A stretch of DNA of 64,000 bases from Rhizobium sp. BK418 (GCF_004341105.1 NZ_SLZK01000003.1:806001-870000); one strand, 5' to 3'; counted from the first letter of the stretch, positions 8,132 to 17,168 are shown. A program made the numbers and translations. The notes: a model not told the origin generated them from the sequence alone.

Positions 8132-9067
8132 GTGAAGCTTTTCATTACCAGGATCGTTCTGGCGCTGCGCCATTTCCAGCAATGGCTGGTGGCGCAGCTG
8201 ATGTTCGGCTTCCTGAACTTCCTGAAGCTGTTTCCGGCCGATGGCGCTATGCGCTTCGCCGACTGGATGACGCGCCAGATTGGCAAGCGGCTGAAGCGCC
8301 ACAAGCTGATGCTCTATAATCTGCGCCGGGCTTTCCCGGAAAAGAGCGATGCCGAGCTGGAAGAGATTGCGCTGGAGAGTTGGGGCAATATGGGCCGGCT
8401 TGCGGCCGAATATGTCTTCCTCGACCAGCTCTTCGATTTCGATCCTGAAAGCTCCGAGCCGGGCAGGGTGGAAGTGTCCGGCATTCCGATCTTCCTGGAG
8501 CTGCGCGACAATCCGCGCCCCTTCATCGTCTTTACCGGCCATACCGGCAATTTCGAGCTGCTGCCGGTTGCGGGCAATGCCTTCGGTCTCAGCGTGACTG
8601 TGCTCTTCCGGCCGCCGAACAATCCTTACGTGGCCCAGAAGGTCTTCGATTTCCGCAGCGGCCGTATGGGCAAGCTGGTACCCTCGCATGCGGGTTCTTC
8701 CTTTGCGCTGGCGCGGCAGCTCGAGGTAGGGCAGGGCGTCGGCGTGCTCGTCGACCAGAAGTTTGGCCGCGGATTGAAGACGACGTTCTTCGGGCTCGAC
8801 ACCAAAACCAACCCGCTGCTGCCAAAGTTGGTGCGGCAATTCAATTGCGAGGTCTATCCGGCCCGCTGCATCCGTTTGCCCGGCAATCGTTATCGGCTGG
8901 AGATCGAGCCGAAGATGGAGATGCCGCGCGACGCGAAGGGCAATCTGGACCTTACCGCCACGGCGCAGATGATGAATGACAAGGTGGAAAGCTGGGTGCG
9001 CGAATACCCGGCTCAATGGCTGTGGTATCACGACCGTTGGGATATCAAGCGTTCCGTCAGCCTATAA
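8132..9067 (+). CDS. lpxXL: LpxXL, acyltransferase adding the very-long-chain acyl group to lipid A
   Basis: A 311-residue member of the HtrB/LpxL/MsbB lipid A acyltransferase family. A membrane anchor lies near residues 10-35. The catalytic H-x4-E motif is HTGNFE, in FIVFTGHTGNFELLP, and the conserved end reads QWLWYHDRW. Context at the end of the acpXL operon identifies it as the enzyme that moves the C28-type chain from AcpXL to the secondary acyl position. The start is GTG at 8132 with a weak ribosome-binding site, so coupling to the upstream gene is likely. Confidence 0.93.
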   Translation: MKLFITRIVLALRHFQQWLVAQLMFGFLNFLKLFPADGAMRFADWMTRQIGKRLKRHKLMLYNLRRAFPEKSDAELEEIALESWGNMGRLAAEYVFLDQLFDFDPESSEPGRVEVSGIPIFLELRDNPRPFIVFTGHTGNFELLPVAGNAFGLSVTVLFRPPNNPYVAQKVFDFRSGRMGKLVPSHAGSSFALARQLEVGQGVGVLVDQKFGRGLKTTFFGLDTKTNPLLPKLVRQFNCEVYPARCIRLPGNRYRLEIEPKMEMPRDAKGNLDLTATAQMMNDKVESWVREYPAQWLWYHDRWDIKRSVSL

Positions 9068-9149
9068 GATTGTGCCTGCAAGATTTTGCTCCCGATTTAT
9101 GATCGGTGAAAAGCGACAGGTCTGCTTTGGTTGAAACGATTAGCAGTCC

Positions 9150-10055
9150 ATGTTACGCGTCTCTACTAGGGCGCGCAAAGCGTCAACCGTAAGGCGTAAT
9201 CTTGTTAAGCATAGGCCTCGACCGGTTTCGGAACGTTTCTCAGGAAATGGATATGGGGGTATCTTGCTTGAGCTGTTCAGGGCCTTTTCCTTGCGCTGTG
9301 CGCAGATTGAGGAAGCGATAAGGCTAGGGGATGATGAGCGCGTGGCGGCGCTCGACGGCGATATCCAGCCGTTGGTCGAGGCGATTCTCGCATGCAGGGC
9401 GTCCAGCCTCGTTGAAGTATATATGCAGCTTCAATTTGTAAGCTACCTCATCGGCCAGGATGCCGATGACGGGGCTTTCGTGGCGCAATATGCCGCTGTG
9501 CTCTCCTACCTGCTCGATCGTTATTTCGGCGCCCATGCACCGGACTGGCGCGTGCCGTTGCCGGACATGAAGCTCAGGCAGCCGCCCGCCTATATTCCCG
9601 ACACCGATAACGGTCAGTTCCTCAATGCGGCGATCCTGCAGACGCTGCCGGATCGCGTGGCGGTGCTGACGAAGGATTATCGTTATCTCTATTCCAATCC
9701 CGCCAATTGCGCCCATCTCGGCAAGAATGCCATGCAGCTCATCGGCCGCCATATCGTCGAATTCATCGGCGAAAAGCGCTTTGCCGACGGGGTGAAGGAA
9801 AAGCTCGATGCCTGTTTTGGCGGAGCGGCGATCGATTACGTCTACGAGCACAATGAGCGGCGTAACCGCTGCCGTATGGTGCCGCTCAACGACGCATCGA
9901 ACAAGGTGCTGGGAGCGCTCATCACCATCCAGATTTCGGCGGCCCGGCAGCGGCTGACGCCTGACCGGGGAGGTTCTAATCCTTGCTCCAGACGGCGAGC
10001 TCGTAGCCGTCCTTGTCCAGGAAATGGAAGCGGCGGCCGCCGGGGAAGGGCGTGA
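9150..10055 (+). CDS. PAS-domain protein of unknown function
   Basis: The central part (about 160-265) is a PAS fold with LPDRVAVLTKDYRYLYSN and GRHIVEFIGEKRF. The region before it is largely helical. No kinase, cyclase or receiver domain follows, so it may be a sensory adaptor. The first 38 residues are basic and low in protein character. TTG at 9264, with GGGGG just upstream, is a plausible alternative start. The last 30 residues are Arg/Gly/Ser-rich and overlap the opposite-strand VOC gene by 80 bases, so the 3' end may have been extended by a mutation. Confidence 0.7.
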   Translation: MLRVSTRARKASTVRRNLVKHRPRPVSERFSGNGYGGILLELFRAFSLRCAQIEEAIRLGDDERVAALDGDIQPLVEAILACRASSLVEVYMQLQFVSYLIGQDADDGAFVAQYAAVLSYLLDRYFGAHAPDWRVPLPDMKLRQPPAYIPDTDNGQFLNAAILQTLPDRVAVLTKDYRYLYSNPANCAHLGKNAMQLIGRHIVEFIGEKRFADGVKEKLDACFGGAAIDYVYEHNERRNRCRMVPLNDASNKVLGALITIQISAARQRLTPDRGGSNPCSRRRARSRPCPGNGSGGRRGRA

Positions 10056-10338
10056 TCGGCTTGGCGATCGTGCCGCCGGCTTTTTCGACGCCCGCAAGAA
10101 CGTCTTCCAGCTTCTCCGCGTAGAGGATGACGAGCGGGCCGCCCGATGTGCGCACCGGGCCGAGGGTGGTGAAGCCGCCTTTCAGCCTGCCATCGTCGAA
10201 CTCGCAGTATTCCTCGCCATAATCGGTGAAGCGCCAGCCGAAGGCAGCGCCATAAAAGGCCTTGGTTGCGGCGATATCGCTAACGTTAAACTCGACATAG
10301 TCGATACGGCGGTCATTTTCAGCGTCGTTGCTGGCCAT
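9976..10338 (-). CDS. VOC (glyoxalase/bleomycin-resistance fold) protein
   Basis: A 120-residue protein with the paired beta-alpha-beta-beta-beta modules of the vicinal-oxygen-chelate superfamily. It contains YVEFNVSDIAATKAFYGAAFGW near the N-terminus and FHFLDKDGYELAVWS at the end, as in many small VOC proteins. Substrate and metal cannot be read from sequence. Its start lies one base after the end of the downstream-strand SRPBCC gene, so the two are probably cotranscribed with the AraC regulator. Confidence 0.85.
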   Translation of the reverse strand: MASNDAENDRRIDYVEFNVSDIAATKAFYGAAFGWRFTDYGEEYCEFDDGRLKGGFTTLGPVRTSGGPLVILYAEKLEDVLAGVEKAGGTIAKPITPFPGGRRFHFLDKDGYELAVWSKD

Positions 10339-10339
10339 C

Positions 10340-10729
10340 TTATTTCTCCATCATCGATTTCAGCGTCGCCAGGTCCTTCTGCACATGGGCGGCATCGGCG
10401 GCGAATTGATCGTCGGTCATGCCGGGTAGGCGAAGCAGCGTGAACATCACCTCGCAGCCATCGCCATTCGGCACGATACGCAGTGCGTTATAGACGCGCA
10501 GGCCGGATTCGATCATCACGGTATGGTCGATAATGCCGAACTCGTTTGCCGGTACGAAACTCACACGGATCGTGCCGAGAGGCCCTTCGGCAATCCAGTC
10601 CTCACCGTCAGGTTTGAGGCCGGTCGCAAGGCCGGATGCCCAGAGCGGCATGTTTTCCGGTCTGCCGGCGAAGTCATAGACATCGCGCCAGTCTCTATCG
10701 ATCGAGATGTGAACGATACGGGCGGGCAT
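10340..10729 (-). CDS. SRPBCC (START-like) family protein
   Basis: About 129 residues beginning MPARIVHISIDRDW, with the helix-grip pattern of polyketide-cyclase/START-like proteins (VYDFAGRPENMPLWASG, then antiparallel strands and a C-terminal helix ending LATLKSMMEK). The family binds hydrophobic ligands. The frame is open further upstream to 10822, but the preferred ATG at 10729 keeps the overlap with the AraC gene to 35 bases. ATG at 10738 is an alternative. The ligand is unknown. Confidence 0.8.
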   Translation of the reverse strand: MPARIVHISIDRDWRDVYDFAGRPENMPLWASGLATGLKPDGEDWIAEGPLGTIRVSFVPANEFGIIDHTVMIESGLRVYNALRIVPNGDGCEVMFTLLRLPGMTDDQFAADAAHVQKDLATLKSMMEK

Positions 10730-11597
10730 TGTGGTCATCGGTCTGTCCATTATTCTGTGCCAGACTAGCAGGCCCGTTCCTTGCGTCTTGAACGAAACGG
10801 TCAGCGGCCGGACAGTTGCCAATCAGTTGATTATGCATGGCGGCGGGCGTCAACGTCGTCAGGTCGGCGATCTCACGAGTCATGTGCGCCTGATCGGAAA
10901 AGCCGGCTTCGAGGGCGAGGACGGCGAGCGGCAGGCTCTTGTCAGCCCGGCAGAGCGCCATGAAACGCTGCAGGCGGCGCACGCGCTCCAGCGTCTTGAT
11001 GCCATAGCCGAAATGATGGTGGGCGCGACGGCGCAATTGCCGCTCGCCGATATCGAGCCTCTGCTGCAGATCCCGTATGCGGCCCGCTCCGCTATCGGCA
11101 GCGGCAAAGATCAGGCGAGCTTCGGGCTCGGCTTCTCTTTCATCTCGTGCCAGCTCGGTCAGCAGGCTGGCGAAGAGCGAACGCGCTGCGGCTCCATCCA
11201 CACAGTCGGACAGGCGCGATTCGAGAAAGACGGCCTTTTCAGGCGCGAGATCACGCAAGGGAATGGAGAGGCCGGTGATTTCGGAGAGCGGGACCGTCAG
11301 CCAGTTGGCACCGGCACCCGGCGCAAAACGGGCACCAAGAACATGCATGCCCGGCGCAATCGGGGGAAAGGCAGCCGTGCGATCCGGTCCGGCAACATAT
11401 ATCCTGCCATCGACGAGGAGCAGATCGCAATAGCCGTCCGGGACGATGGCGAGCGGGCCTGCTGTCAGCAGCTCGTGTGACCAGAGACAGCGAAAATGCG
11501 GAGCAAGGGCGGACGAAGGCGCGTATTCGCGGTAGCGCCCGGCTGTCTTTGCCAAGAGCGGCCTGATATCGCTTTGCATGGCAGTGCTGACCGTCAT
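10695..11597 (-). CDS. AraC-family transcriptional regulator
   Basis: About 300 residues from the ATG at 11597. The N-terminal domain contains PDGYCDLLLVDGRIYVAGP, typical of the DUF6597-like sensor domain of AraC proteins. The C-terminal part is a double helix-turn-helix with LERVRRLQRFMAL and LALEAGFSDQAHMTREI. The frame is open to 11735, but the extra residues lie in the divergent gnd promoter region and look non-coding. It heads a probable AraC-SRPBCC-VOC operon and may regulate it. Confidence 0.85.
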   Translation of the reverse strand: MTVSTAMQSDIRPLLAKTAGRYREYAPSSALAPHFRCLWSHELLTAGPLAIVPDGYCDLLLVDGRIYVAGPDRTAAFPPIAPGMHVLGARFAPGAGANWLTVPLSEITGLSIPLRDLAPEKAVFLESRLSDCVDGAAARSLFASLLTELARDEREAEPEARLIFAAADSGAGRIRDLQQRLDIGERQLRRRAHHHFGYGIKTLERVRRLQRFMALCRADKSLPLAVLALEAGFSDQAHMTREIADLTTLTPAAMHNQLIGNCPAADRFVQDARNGPASLAQNNGQTDDHNARPYRSHLDR

Positions 11598-11751
11598 TCC
11601 GGCCTCCCAAACTGCATCATATGGTGCTGTGAAGGCCATTCGAAAAGCCTGTTCCGACTGCCTTTTTCGACCCGAATCGCCATTGGCGACCTTGCCGTTT
11701 GGCCGAGAGAGTGCCACAACATCGCACCATTTCACTCATCGGAGGTTTGTC

Positions 11752-13182
11752 GTGGAAAAGGCAGAAATCGGACTGATCGGCCTTGCCGTCATGGGTTCCA
11801 ACCTGGCGCTCAATATTGCGGAAAAAGGCAACAAGATCGCGGTTTTCAACCGCACTCCTGAAAAAACGGATGAATTCTACGAAAGCGCCGGCGATCTGAA
11901 GAAACAGATCATTCCCTGCAAGACGATCGAGGAGTTCGTCGAGGCGATCCGCCCGCCGCGTCCGATCATCATCATGATCAAGGCCGGCGATCCGGTTGAC
12001 CAGCAGATGGAGGCGCTGCGCCCGCATCTGGAAAAGAACGACATCATGATCGATGCCGGCAATGCCAACTTCCGCGATACGGTTGCCCGCTTCGACCGCC
12101 TCAAGGATACGGGCCTGACCTTCATCGGCATGGGTGTTTCCGGCGGTGAGGAAGGTGCCCGCCACGGTCCGTCGATCATGGTCGGCGGCACGGAAGAGTC
12201 CTGGAAGCGCGTCGAGAAGGTTCTGACCTCGATCGCCGCCAAGTACAATGGCGATCCCTGCGTCGCCTGGCTCGGCAATGACGGCGCTGGGCACTTCGTC
12301 AAGACGATCCATAATGGCATCGAATATGCCGACATGCAGATGATCGCCGAAATTTACGGCATCCTGCGCGATGGCCTCGGCAAGAGCGCTTCGGAAATCT
12401 CCGGCATCTTCGGCGAATGGAACAAGGGCCGCCTGAACTCCTACCTGATCGAAATCTCAGAGAAGGTTCTGGCCGCCACCGATCCGATCTCCAAAACGCC
12501 GATGGTCGACATGATCCTCGACAAGGCCGGCCAGAAGGGCACCGGCAAGTGGTCGGCGATCGAAGCGCAGAACATGGGCATTCCGGCAACCGGCATCGAA
12601 GCCGCGGTTGCCGCCCGCAGCCTGTCGTCGATGAAGGAACAGCGCGAAGCCGCCCAGAAGATCTTCGGCGATCTTGGTGCGGCTTTTCCCGTCGCCTATG
12701 GCCCTGACTTCAACAAGGATCTGGAACTGGCGCTCTTTGCCGGCAAGATCGGCGCCTATGCGCAGGGCTTTGCTGTCATGGCCGAAGCCTCCAAGGAGTT
12801 CAACTGGTCGCTGCCGATGCCGACGATCGCCCGCATCTGGCGTGCCGGCTGCATCATCCGCTCGCAGTTCCTCGACGAGATCACCAAGGCGTTCACCGAT
12901 GCGCCCGATGCGGCAAACCTCATCGTCACGCCGGCCTTCTCTTCTATGGTCAAGGAATCGATCCCGGCGCTTCGCCGCGTCGTGACTGCAGCGCTTACCG
13001 CCGGCCTGCCGGTTCCGGCGCTGACCTCGGCGCTCACCTATTTCGACGCCTACCGCCAGGCCCGCGGCACTGCCAACCTGATTCAGGCGCAGCGCGACTT
13101 CTTCGGCGCCCATGGCTTCGACCGCCTCGACGGCAAGGACTTCCACCACGGCCCGTGGGGCAGCGGTGCATCGACCTTCTGA
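11752..13182 (+). CDS. gnd: 6-phosphogluconate dehydrogenase (decarboxylating)
   Basis: 476 residues, the usual length of the long-form enzyme. It oxidises and decarboxylates 6-phosphogluconate to ribulose 5-phosphate with NADP in the cytoplasm. It has the Rossmann motif GLAVMGSNLALNIAEKG, the substrate-binding VSGGEEGARHGPSIM and the catalytic-Lys region FVKTIHNGIEYADMQ. The start is GTG at 11752, seven bases after a clear GGAGG (11741-11745). Longer in-frame starts back to 11578 would run into the AraC gene and are rejected. A Rho-independent terminator follows. Confidence 0.97.
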   Translation: MEKAEIGLIGLAVMGSNLALNIAEKGNKIAVFNRTPEKTDEFYESAGDLKKQIIPCKTIEEFVEAIRPPRPIIIMIKAGDPVDQQMEALRPHLEKNDIMIDAGNANFRDTVARFDRLKDTGLTFIGMGVSGGEEGARHGPSIMVGGTEESWKRVEKVLTSIAAKYNGDPCVAWLGNDGAGHFVKTIHNGIEYADMQMIAEIYGILRDGLGKSASEISGIFGEWNKGRLNSYLIEISEKVLAATDPISKTPMVDMILDKAGQKGTGKWSAIEAQNMGIPATGIEAAVAARSLSSMKEQREAAQKIFGDLGAAFPVAYGPDFNKDLELALFAGKIGAYAQGFAVMAEASKEFNWSLPMPTIARIWRAGCIIRSQFLDEITKAFTDAPDAANLIVTPAFSSMVKESIPALRRVVTAALTAGLPVPALTSALTYFDAYRQARGTANLIQAQRDFFGAHGFDRLDGKDFHHGPWGSGASTF

Positions 13183-13205
13183 GGTTTGCGATAATGGAGA
13201 TGAAG

Positions 13206-13231
13206 AGCCCGGCCATAGTGTCGGGCTTTTT
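13206..13231 (+). terminator. Rho-independent terminator after gnd
   Basis: AGCCCG (13206-13211) pairs with CGGGCT (13222-13227) around a 10-base loop and runs into TTTTT. It begins 24 bases after the gnd stop. Confidence 0.8.
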
Positions 13232-13266
13232 GTTATAAGGCTAATGGCGAACGGGAGGTTTTCGAC

Positions 13267-13665
13267 ATGCTTCACCACGCTTCCTTCGGGGTGACCGATA
13301 TCGAGCGGGCGGCACGGTTTTACGATGCTGCGCTTGGCGCGCTCGGCTATATCAGAGTCTGGGAGGATCTGCGGCCGGGCGAGACCGGACAGGCTGTTGG
13401 TTATGGACCGCCGGGTGGCGGAGACAAGCTGGCGATCAAGTTGGTCGAGGCGGGCCAGGCAGCACCGGGTGCAGGTTTTCACCTTGCCTTTGCGGCGCCT
13501 GACCGGCAGTCGGTGATTGGATTTCATGCGGCGGCGCTTGCGCATGACGGTGTCGACAATGGTGCGCCGGGGCTGAGGCAGCATTATGGACCGAACTATT
13601 TTGCAGCTTTCGTCATCGATCCGGATGGGTATCGGATCGAGGCGGCATTCAATCAGGCGATCTGA
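13267..13665 (+). CDS. VOC-family (glyoxalase-like) protein
   Basis: A 132-residue single-chain VOC protein. LHHASFGVTDIERAARFYDAAL at the N-terminus gives the first metal-side His, and YFAAFVIDPDGYRIEAAF near the C-terminus supplies the conserved DPDGxxIE pattern. GGGAGG lies 12 bases ahead of the ATG. It differs from the other VOC protein in the window and its substrate is unknown. Confidence 0.88.
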   Translation: MLHHASFGVTDIERAARFYDAALGALGYIRVWEDLRPGETGQAVGYGPPGGGDKLAIKLVEAGQAAPGAGFHLAFAAPDRQSVIGFHAAALAHDGVDNGAPGLRQHYGPNYFAAFVIDPDGYRIEAAFNQAI

Positions 13666-13689
13666 GTAAAGTTGACTCTGGAGAACAGG

Positions 13690-13800
13690 CCCCTCGGGCA
13701 CCTTCTCCTCGCTGGCGAGAAAGCGTATGCAGCGAGTGTCTCCGCAATCTCAAAGATCTCGTGCGGAAAGTCCCCTCTCTACCGGGCGGGGAGGGGTTAG
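13690..13800. repeat. Cluster of short GC-rich palindromes
   Basis: Several imperfect dyads follow the VOC gene: CTTCTC/GAGAAAG near 13702-13724, TCCGCA (13741-13746) with TGCGGA (13762-13767), and CCCCTCTC (13772-13779) with GGGGAGGGG (13788-13796). The last has the same CCCCTC/GAGGGG core as dyads near 20345, 28480, 55348 and 55432, so these appear to be one family of small intergenic repeats. Confidence 0.5.
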
Positions 13801-13840
13801 GGGTGCACGCACTCAAGCGCCTCGCCCCGAGAACACCCGT

Positions 13841-14350
13841 TCACGGCAAGATCGGCGGAATGTGATAGACGACGCAACCATATTTAGGCTTCTGGCGGCG
13901 TTCTTTGACCTCGCCGCCGTAAGCCTCGGCAATCCGCCTGCTGGCAACGTTTTCCTCGGCAACCGGATATTCGAAATATCGGACCGGCTGCGTCTTGCTC
14001 ACCCATCTCGCCACGGCACCGATCAGCTCATGGCCGAACCGCTTGCCATGCACATCGCGGCGCAGCCAGATTCCAAGCTCTGGGGTCTCGGAGTTGATGG
14101 CGTGCACGCCGAGAATGCCAAGGCACCGGCGATCATCACGGCTGCGGGGGACGAGCGTGAGTTCCGATCCATCTTCCATTGCAGGCAGCCAGTTTTGCCA
14201 GACTTCGGCAAAGGCTTCCTCGCTCGTTGGCGCCTTCCAGGCGGTGAAGCGGGTGATCTCGGGGGAGATGCAGGCAAAGACTTCGCTGGCATCCTCCGGC
14301 CTGAAGGAGCGGAGGATCGTGCGTGCCGTCGGTATTTCGATTTCCCGCAT
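13841..14350 (-). CDS. GNAT N-acetyltransferase (RimJ/RimL type)
   Basis: A 169-residue GCN5-related acetyltransferase. The N-terminal TARTILRSFRPEDASEVF and the acetyl-CoA-binding core ELGIWLRRDVHGKRFGHELI match RimJ/RimL-like enzymes that acetylate protein N-termini or small molecules. The C-terminal PVAEENVASRRIAEAYGG is the usual NxxSxxxxEKxGF-like element. It is convergent with the VOC gene and stands between two regulators. The acceptor is not predictable. Confidence 0.88.
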   Translation of the reverse strand: MREIEIPTARTILRSFRPEDASEVFACISPEITRFTAWKAPTSEEAFAEVWQNWLPAMEDGSELTLVPRSRDDRRCLGILGVHAINSETPELGIWLRRDVHGKRFGHELIGAVARWVSKTQPVRYFEYPVAEENVASRRIAEAYGGEVKERRQKPKYGCVVYHIPPILP

Positions 14351-14389
14351 GTGTTCTCGCGCTTGAACGCCAAACGGCAGTTCGGATGC

Positions 14390-15430
14390 TTACCGCCCCG
14401 CAGGCCATTCCGGTTTGCTGATACTCTGTAGCAGCTCCGCATCCACCCCATCGATCCGCGCGATCACCTGTTTTGCCATCTCGCGGCCGGCGTGGCGCAC
14501 GTCTTCGTAGGCGGCGATGATTTCCGGGCGAATCCAGTTGAGAATCGGGGCGGATTGTTTGGAGACGAGATCGACGTCATGGCCGAGGCGCTTGCCGGCG
14601 GCCTCGATGCCGGCGTTGACGGCGATGGTGGCGCTGCCAGCGGACGAGACGATACCGTCAGGCGCACCCGGCGAGCGCATCAGCTGCTCTACGGCGTCAC
14701 GGATTTCGGCAAGCGGAGCATCGATGTTGACGCGCAGCGGCACTTCTTCCGCGCCGTAGTCATGCAAGCCAGTCTGAAAGCCGATGCGGGTATGGGTGTA
14801 GTAGGTGAGTTTGCTTGGCGGCTGGAGCAGAGCGACACGCTTACGGCCGCGGTTGACGAGCTTTTCCACTGCCTGATGGGCGTAAGCCTCGTTGTCGAAG
14901 TCGTGATAGGGGTGCGAGAGCCCGCCATCGGTGCGGCCGTGGGTGGTGAACGGCATGCCGCTCTCGGCAAGCAGGCGCACGCGCGGATCGTCGGGCTCGA
15001 CGCGCGAGATGATAACGCCGTCGGCCGAACCCGTTTCCAGGATATAGCGCACCGGCAGCATGGGATCCTTGCTGTGTGAATGCGGGGTGACGACGATATG
15101 GTAGGGCGTGCCGGTCAGAACTTCCGAAATGCCGAAGACCATCTGGCTGGAAAAGCCCATGATCTCCTCGTCGATGCTGAGGACCAGCGCAATGACGTTG
15201 GTCTTGCCGGTTCTGAGGCGTACGCCGGCCCTGTTCGGCTGATAGCCGAGCTGACGGGCGACCATGCGCACCCGTTCCTTCGTTTCAGCGCCAATATCCG
15301 GTGCATCTTTCAGTGCCCGCGACACTGTCGTCACGCCAAGGCCGGTCATGAAGGCAATCGTCTTCAATGTCGGGCGCTCGCGTTGAATGGAACCGGACGC
15401 CGCTCCCCCGAAATTTCCGTTGTTTTCCAT
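14390..15430 (-). CDS. LacI-family repressor of the sugar locus
   Basis: 346 residues. The LacI helix-turn-helix lies at about 21-45 ([20 protein letters not shown]), with hinge-helix region [16 protein letters not shown] periplasmic-binding-protein-like sensor domain follows (about 75-335). It is transcribed away from the ABC importer operon across a 455-base intergenic region, the usual arrangement for a repressor of that operon. A candidate operator with a central CG lies at 15535-15548. The inducer is presumably a manno- or xylo-oligosaccharide (inference from the linked hydrolases). Confidence 0.92.
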   Translation of the reverse strand: MENNGNFGGAASGSIQRERPTLKTIAFMTGLGVTTVSRALKDAPDIGAETKERVRMVARQLGYQPNRAGVRLRTGKTNVIALVLSIDEEIMGFSSQMVFGISEVLTGTPYHIVVTPHSHSKDPMLPVRYILETGSADGVIISRVEPDDPRVRLLAESGMPFTTHGRTDGGLSHPYHDFDNEAYAHQAVEKLVNRGRKRVALLQPPSKLTYYTHTRIGFQTGLHDYGAEEVPLRVNIDAPLAEIRDAVEQLMRSPGAPDGIVSSAGSATIAVNAGIEAAGKRLGHDVDLVSKQSAPILNWIRPEIIAAYEDVRHAGREMAKQVIARIDGVDAELLQSISKPEWPAGR

Positions 15431-15534
15431 CCCTCTAGGCCTGCCTCGCGCGATTTGCTTCGCCTTATAGAAGCTTTTTGGTGCGCTGTAAGTACGCCGG
15501 CGCCGAAAAAGCTCTCCTCCCTAAGCGAGCCAAT

Positions 15535-15548
15535 CTGTAACGATACAG
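15535..15548. promoter_or_regulatory. Candidate LacI-family operator
   Basis: CTGTAACGATACAG is symmetric except for one position on each side of a central CG, the design typical of LacI/GalR-family operators. It lies about 105 bases upstream of the divergent LacI gene. Confidence 0.5.
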
Positions 15549-15603
15549 GATAAATGTCGAGCCTTTTTTCTGGCCGGGATTGCTTAGCAACCCTCTGCGG
15601 TTG

Positions 15604-15630
15604 AATCGTCAATCCGGCTGACGATTTTTT
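15604..15630 (+). terminator. Terminator-like hairpin in the leader region
   Basis: AATCGTCA (15604-15611) pairs with TGACGATT (15619-15626) and runs into TTTT. No gene ends just upstream on this strand, so it may end a small RNA or attenuate the operon leader. Confidence 0.4.
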
Positions 15631-15885
15631 GCAATTGCGAAATTTACGAAGATTGAAATTGTCGGATTGATTGAAAATTAATCCGCGAAAACAGGCATAT
15701 AGATAAAAATGGCAGTTGCAAAACCGCTTGCTTGTACTTCTCTTATTGAGCAAAGATGGAACAGATGATTACCCGCAAAGGCTGCAATGCCGCCTTTCGA
15801 AGAAAATTTTGCGAGCGGGCGGTTGCGCGGATAAATCGATTGCTCTAAGTTTTTCCGGCAACGTTTCAGTGAGGGAGGAGAACTC

Positions 15886-17121
15886 ATGAAAATTCGTATG
15901 ATGGCGGCCGTGCTTGCCGCTTCCGTCGCGCTTCCGTTCGGCGCCGCCAACTCTACCGATCTCGAAGTCACACACTGGTGGACCTCGGGCGGTGAATCCG
16001 CTGCAGTCGCCGAGCTGGCAAAGGCATTCGACGCCACCGGCAACCACTGGGTCGATGGCGCTATCGCCGGTTCCGGGGGCACCGCCCGCCCGATCATGAT
16101 CAGCCGCATCACCGGCGGCGATCCAATGGGCGCCACCCAGTTCAACCATGGCCGCCAGGCCGAGGAACTCGTCCAGGCTGGCCTGATGCGCGACCTGACC
16201 GACGTGGCGACCGCAGAGCACTGGAAGGACATTGTTCGTCCGTCGAGCCTGCTCGATTCCTGCACCATCGATGGCAAGATCTATTGCGCGCCGGTGAACA
16301 TCCACTCCTGGCAGTGGCTGTGGCTTTCGAATGCGGCCTTCAAGAAGGCTGGCGTTGAAGTTCCGAAAAACTGGGACGAGTTCGTCGCCGCTGCTCCGGC
16401 TCTCGAAAAGGCAGGCATCATTCCTCTCGCAGTGGGCGGTCAGCCCTGGCAGGCCGCTGGTGCCTTTGACGTGCTGATGGTTGCCATTGCGGGCAAAGAT
16501 ACCTTCAACAAGGTCTTCAAGGACAAGGATGCGGAAGCTGCCGCCGGTCCCGAGATCGCCAAGGTCTTCAAGGCTGCCGACGATGCCCGCCGCATGTCCA
16601 AGGGCAGCAACGTTCAGGATTGGAACCAGGCGACCAACCTCGTCATCACGGGCAAGGCCGGCGGCCAGATCATGGGTGACTGGGCGCAAGGCGAATTCGC
16701 GCTTGCCGGGCAAAAGGCTGGCACTGACTATACCTGCCTGCCCGGCCTCGGTGTGAACGAGATCATCTCGACCGGCGGCGATGCCTTCTATTTCCCGCTC
16801 CTGAAGGACGCGGAGAAGTCCAAGGCTCAGGCCGTGCTCGCCAAGACCCTGCTCGATCCCAAGACCCAGGTTGCCTTCAACCTGAAAAAAGGCTCTCTGC
16901 CGGTTCGCGGCGACGTCGATCTTGCTGCCGCCAACGACTGCATGAAGAAGGGTCTCGATATCCTGGCGAAGGGCAACGTCATCGAGGGCACCGATCAGCT
17001 GCTCTCGGCCGACAGCCAGAAGCAGAAGGAGGATCTCTTCTCCGAATTCTTCGCTAATCCGTCGATGACGCCGGAAGCTGCGCAGAAGCGTTTCGCCGAG
17101 ATCATCGCTTCGGCTGACTGA
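15886..17121 (+). CDS. Carbohydrate ABC transporter substrate-binding protein
   Basis: 411 residues: signal peptide (1 to about 23) and a family-1 (COG1653) extracellular sugar-binding protein. The N-terminal LEVTHWWTSGGESAAVAELA and later SWQWLWLSN and GGDAFYFPLL are characteristic of binding proteins for glucose, mannose or short oligosaccharides. It delivers ligand to the two permeases encoded next. Linked beta-mannosidase and beta-xylosidase genes suggest plant hemicellulose fragments, but the ligand is not proven. ATG at 15886 follows a strong GGGAGGAG. Confidence 0.92.
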   Translation: MKIRMMAAVLAASVALPFGAANSTDLEVTHWWTSGGESAAVAELAKAFDATGNHWVDGAIAGSGGTARPIMISRITGGDPMGATQFNHGRQAEELVQAGLMRDLTDVATAEHWKDIVRPSSLLDSCTIDGKIYCAPVNIHSWQWLWLSNAAFKKAGVEVPKNWDEFVAAAPALEKAGIIPLAVGGQPWQAAGAFDVLMVAIAGKDTFNKVFKDKDAEAAAGPEIAKVFKAADDARRMSKGSNVQDWNQATNLVITGKAGGQIMGDWAQGEFALAGQKAGTDYTCLPGLGVNEIISTGGDAFYFPLLKDAEKSKAQAVLAKTLLDPKTQVAFNLKKGSLPVRGDVDLAAANDCMKKGLDILAKGNVIEGTDQLLSADSQKQKEDLFSEFFANPSMTPEAAQKRFAEIIASAD

Positions 17122-17143
17122 TCGATAGATTCGCTGCCTTTGC

Positions 17144-17168
17144 GATCCGGCTCCGCAAGAGCCGGATC
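17144..17168 (+). other. Stable stem-loop between binding-protein and permease genes
   Basis: A perfect 10-base stem, GATCCGGCTC (17144-17153) and GAGCCGGATC (17159-17168), with a 5-base loop and no T-run. Such elements after binding-protein genes commonly stabilise the upstream transcript so the binding protein is made in excess over the permeases. Confidence 0.6.

Larger units (their letters stand above)
15431..15885. other. Regulatory region between LacI gene and ABC importer
   Basis: No convincing gene in this 455-base, comparatively AT-rich stretch. It holds the candidate LacI operator (15535-15548), an inverted repeat with a T-run (15604-15630), a GCAATTGC palindrome (15631-15638) and an AATCGATT palindrome (15834-15841). 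A strong ribosome-binding site (GGGAGGAG) precedes the substrate-binding-protein gene. Confidence 0.6.
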
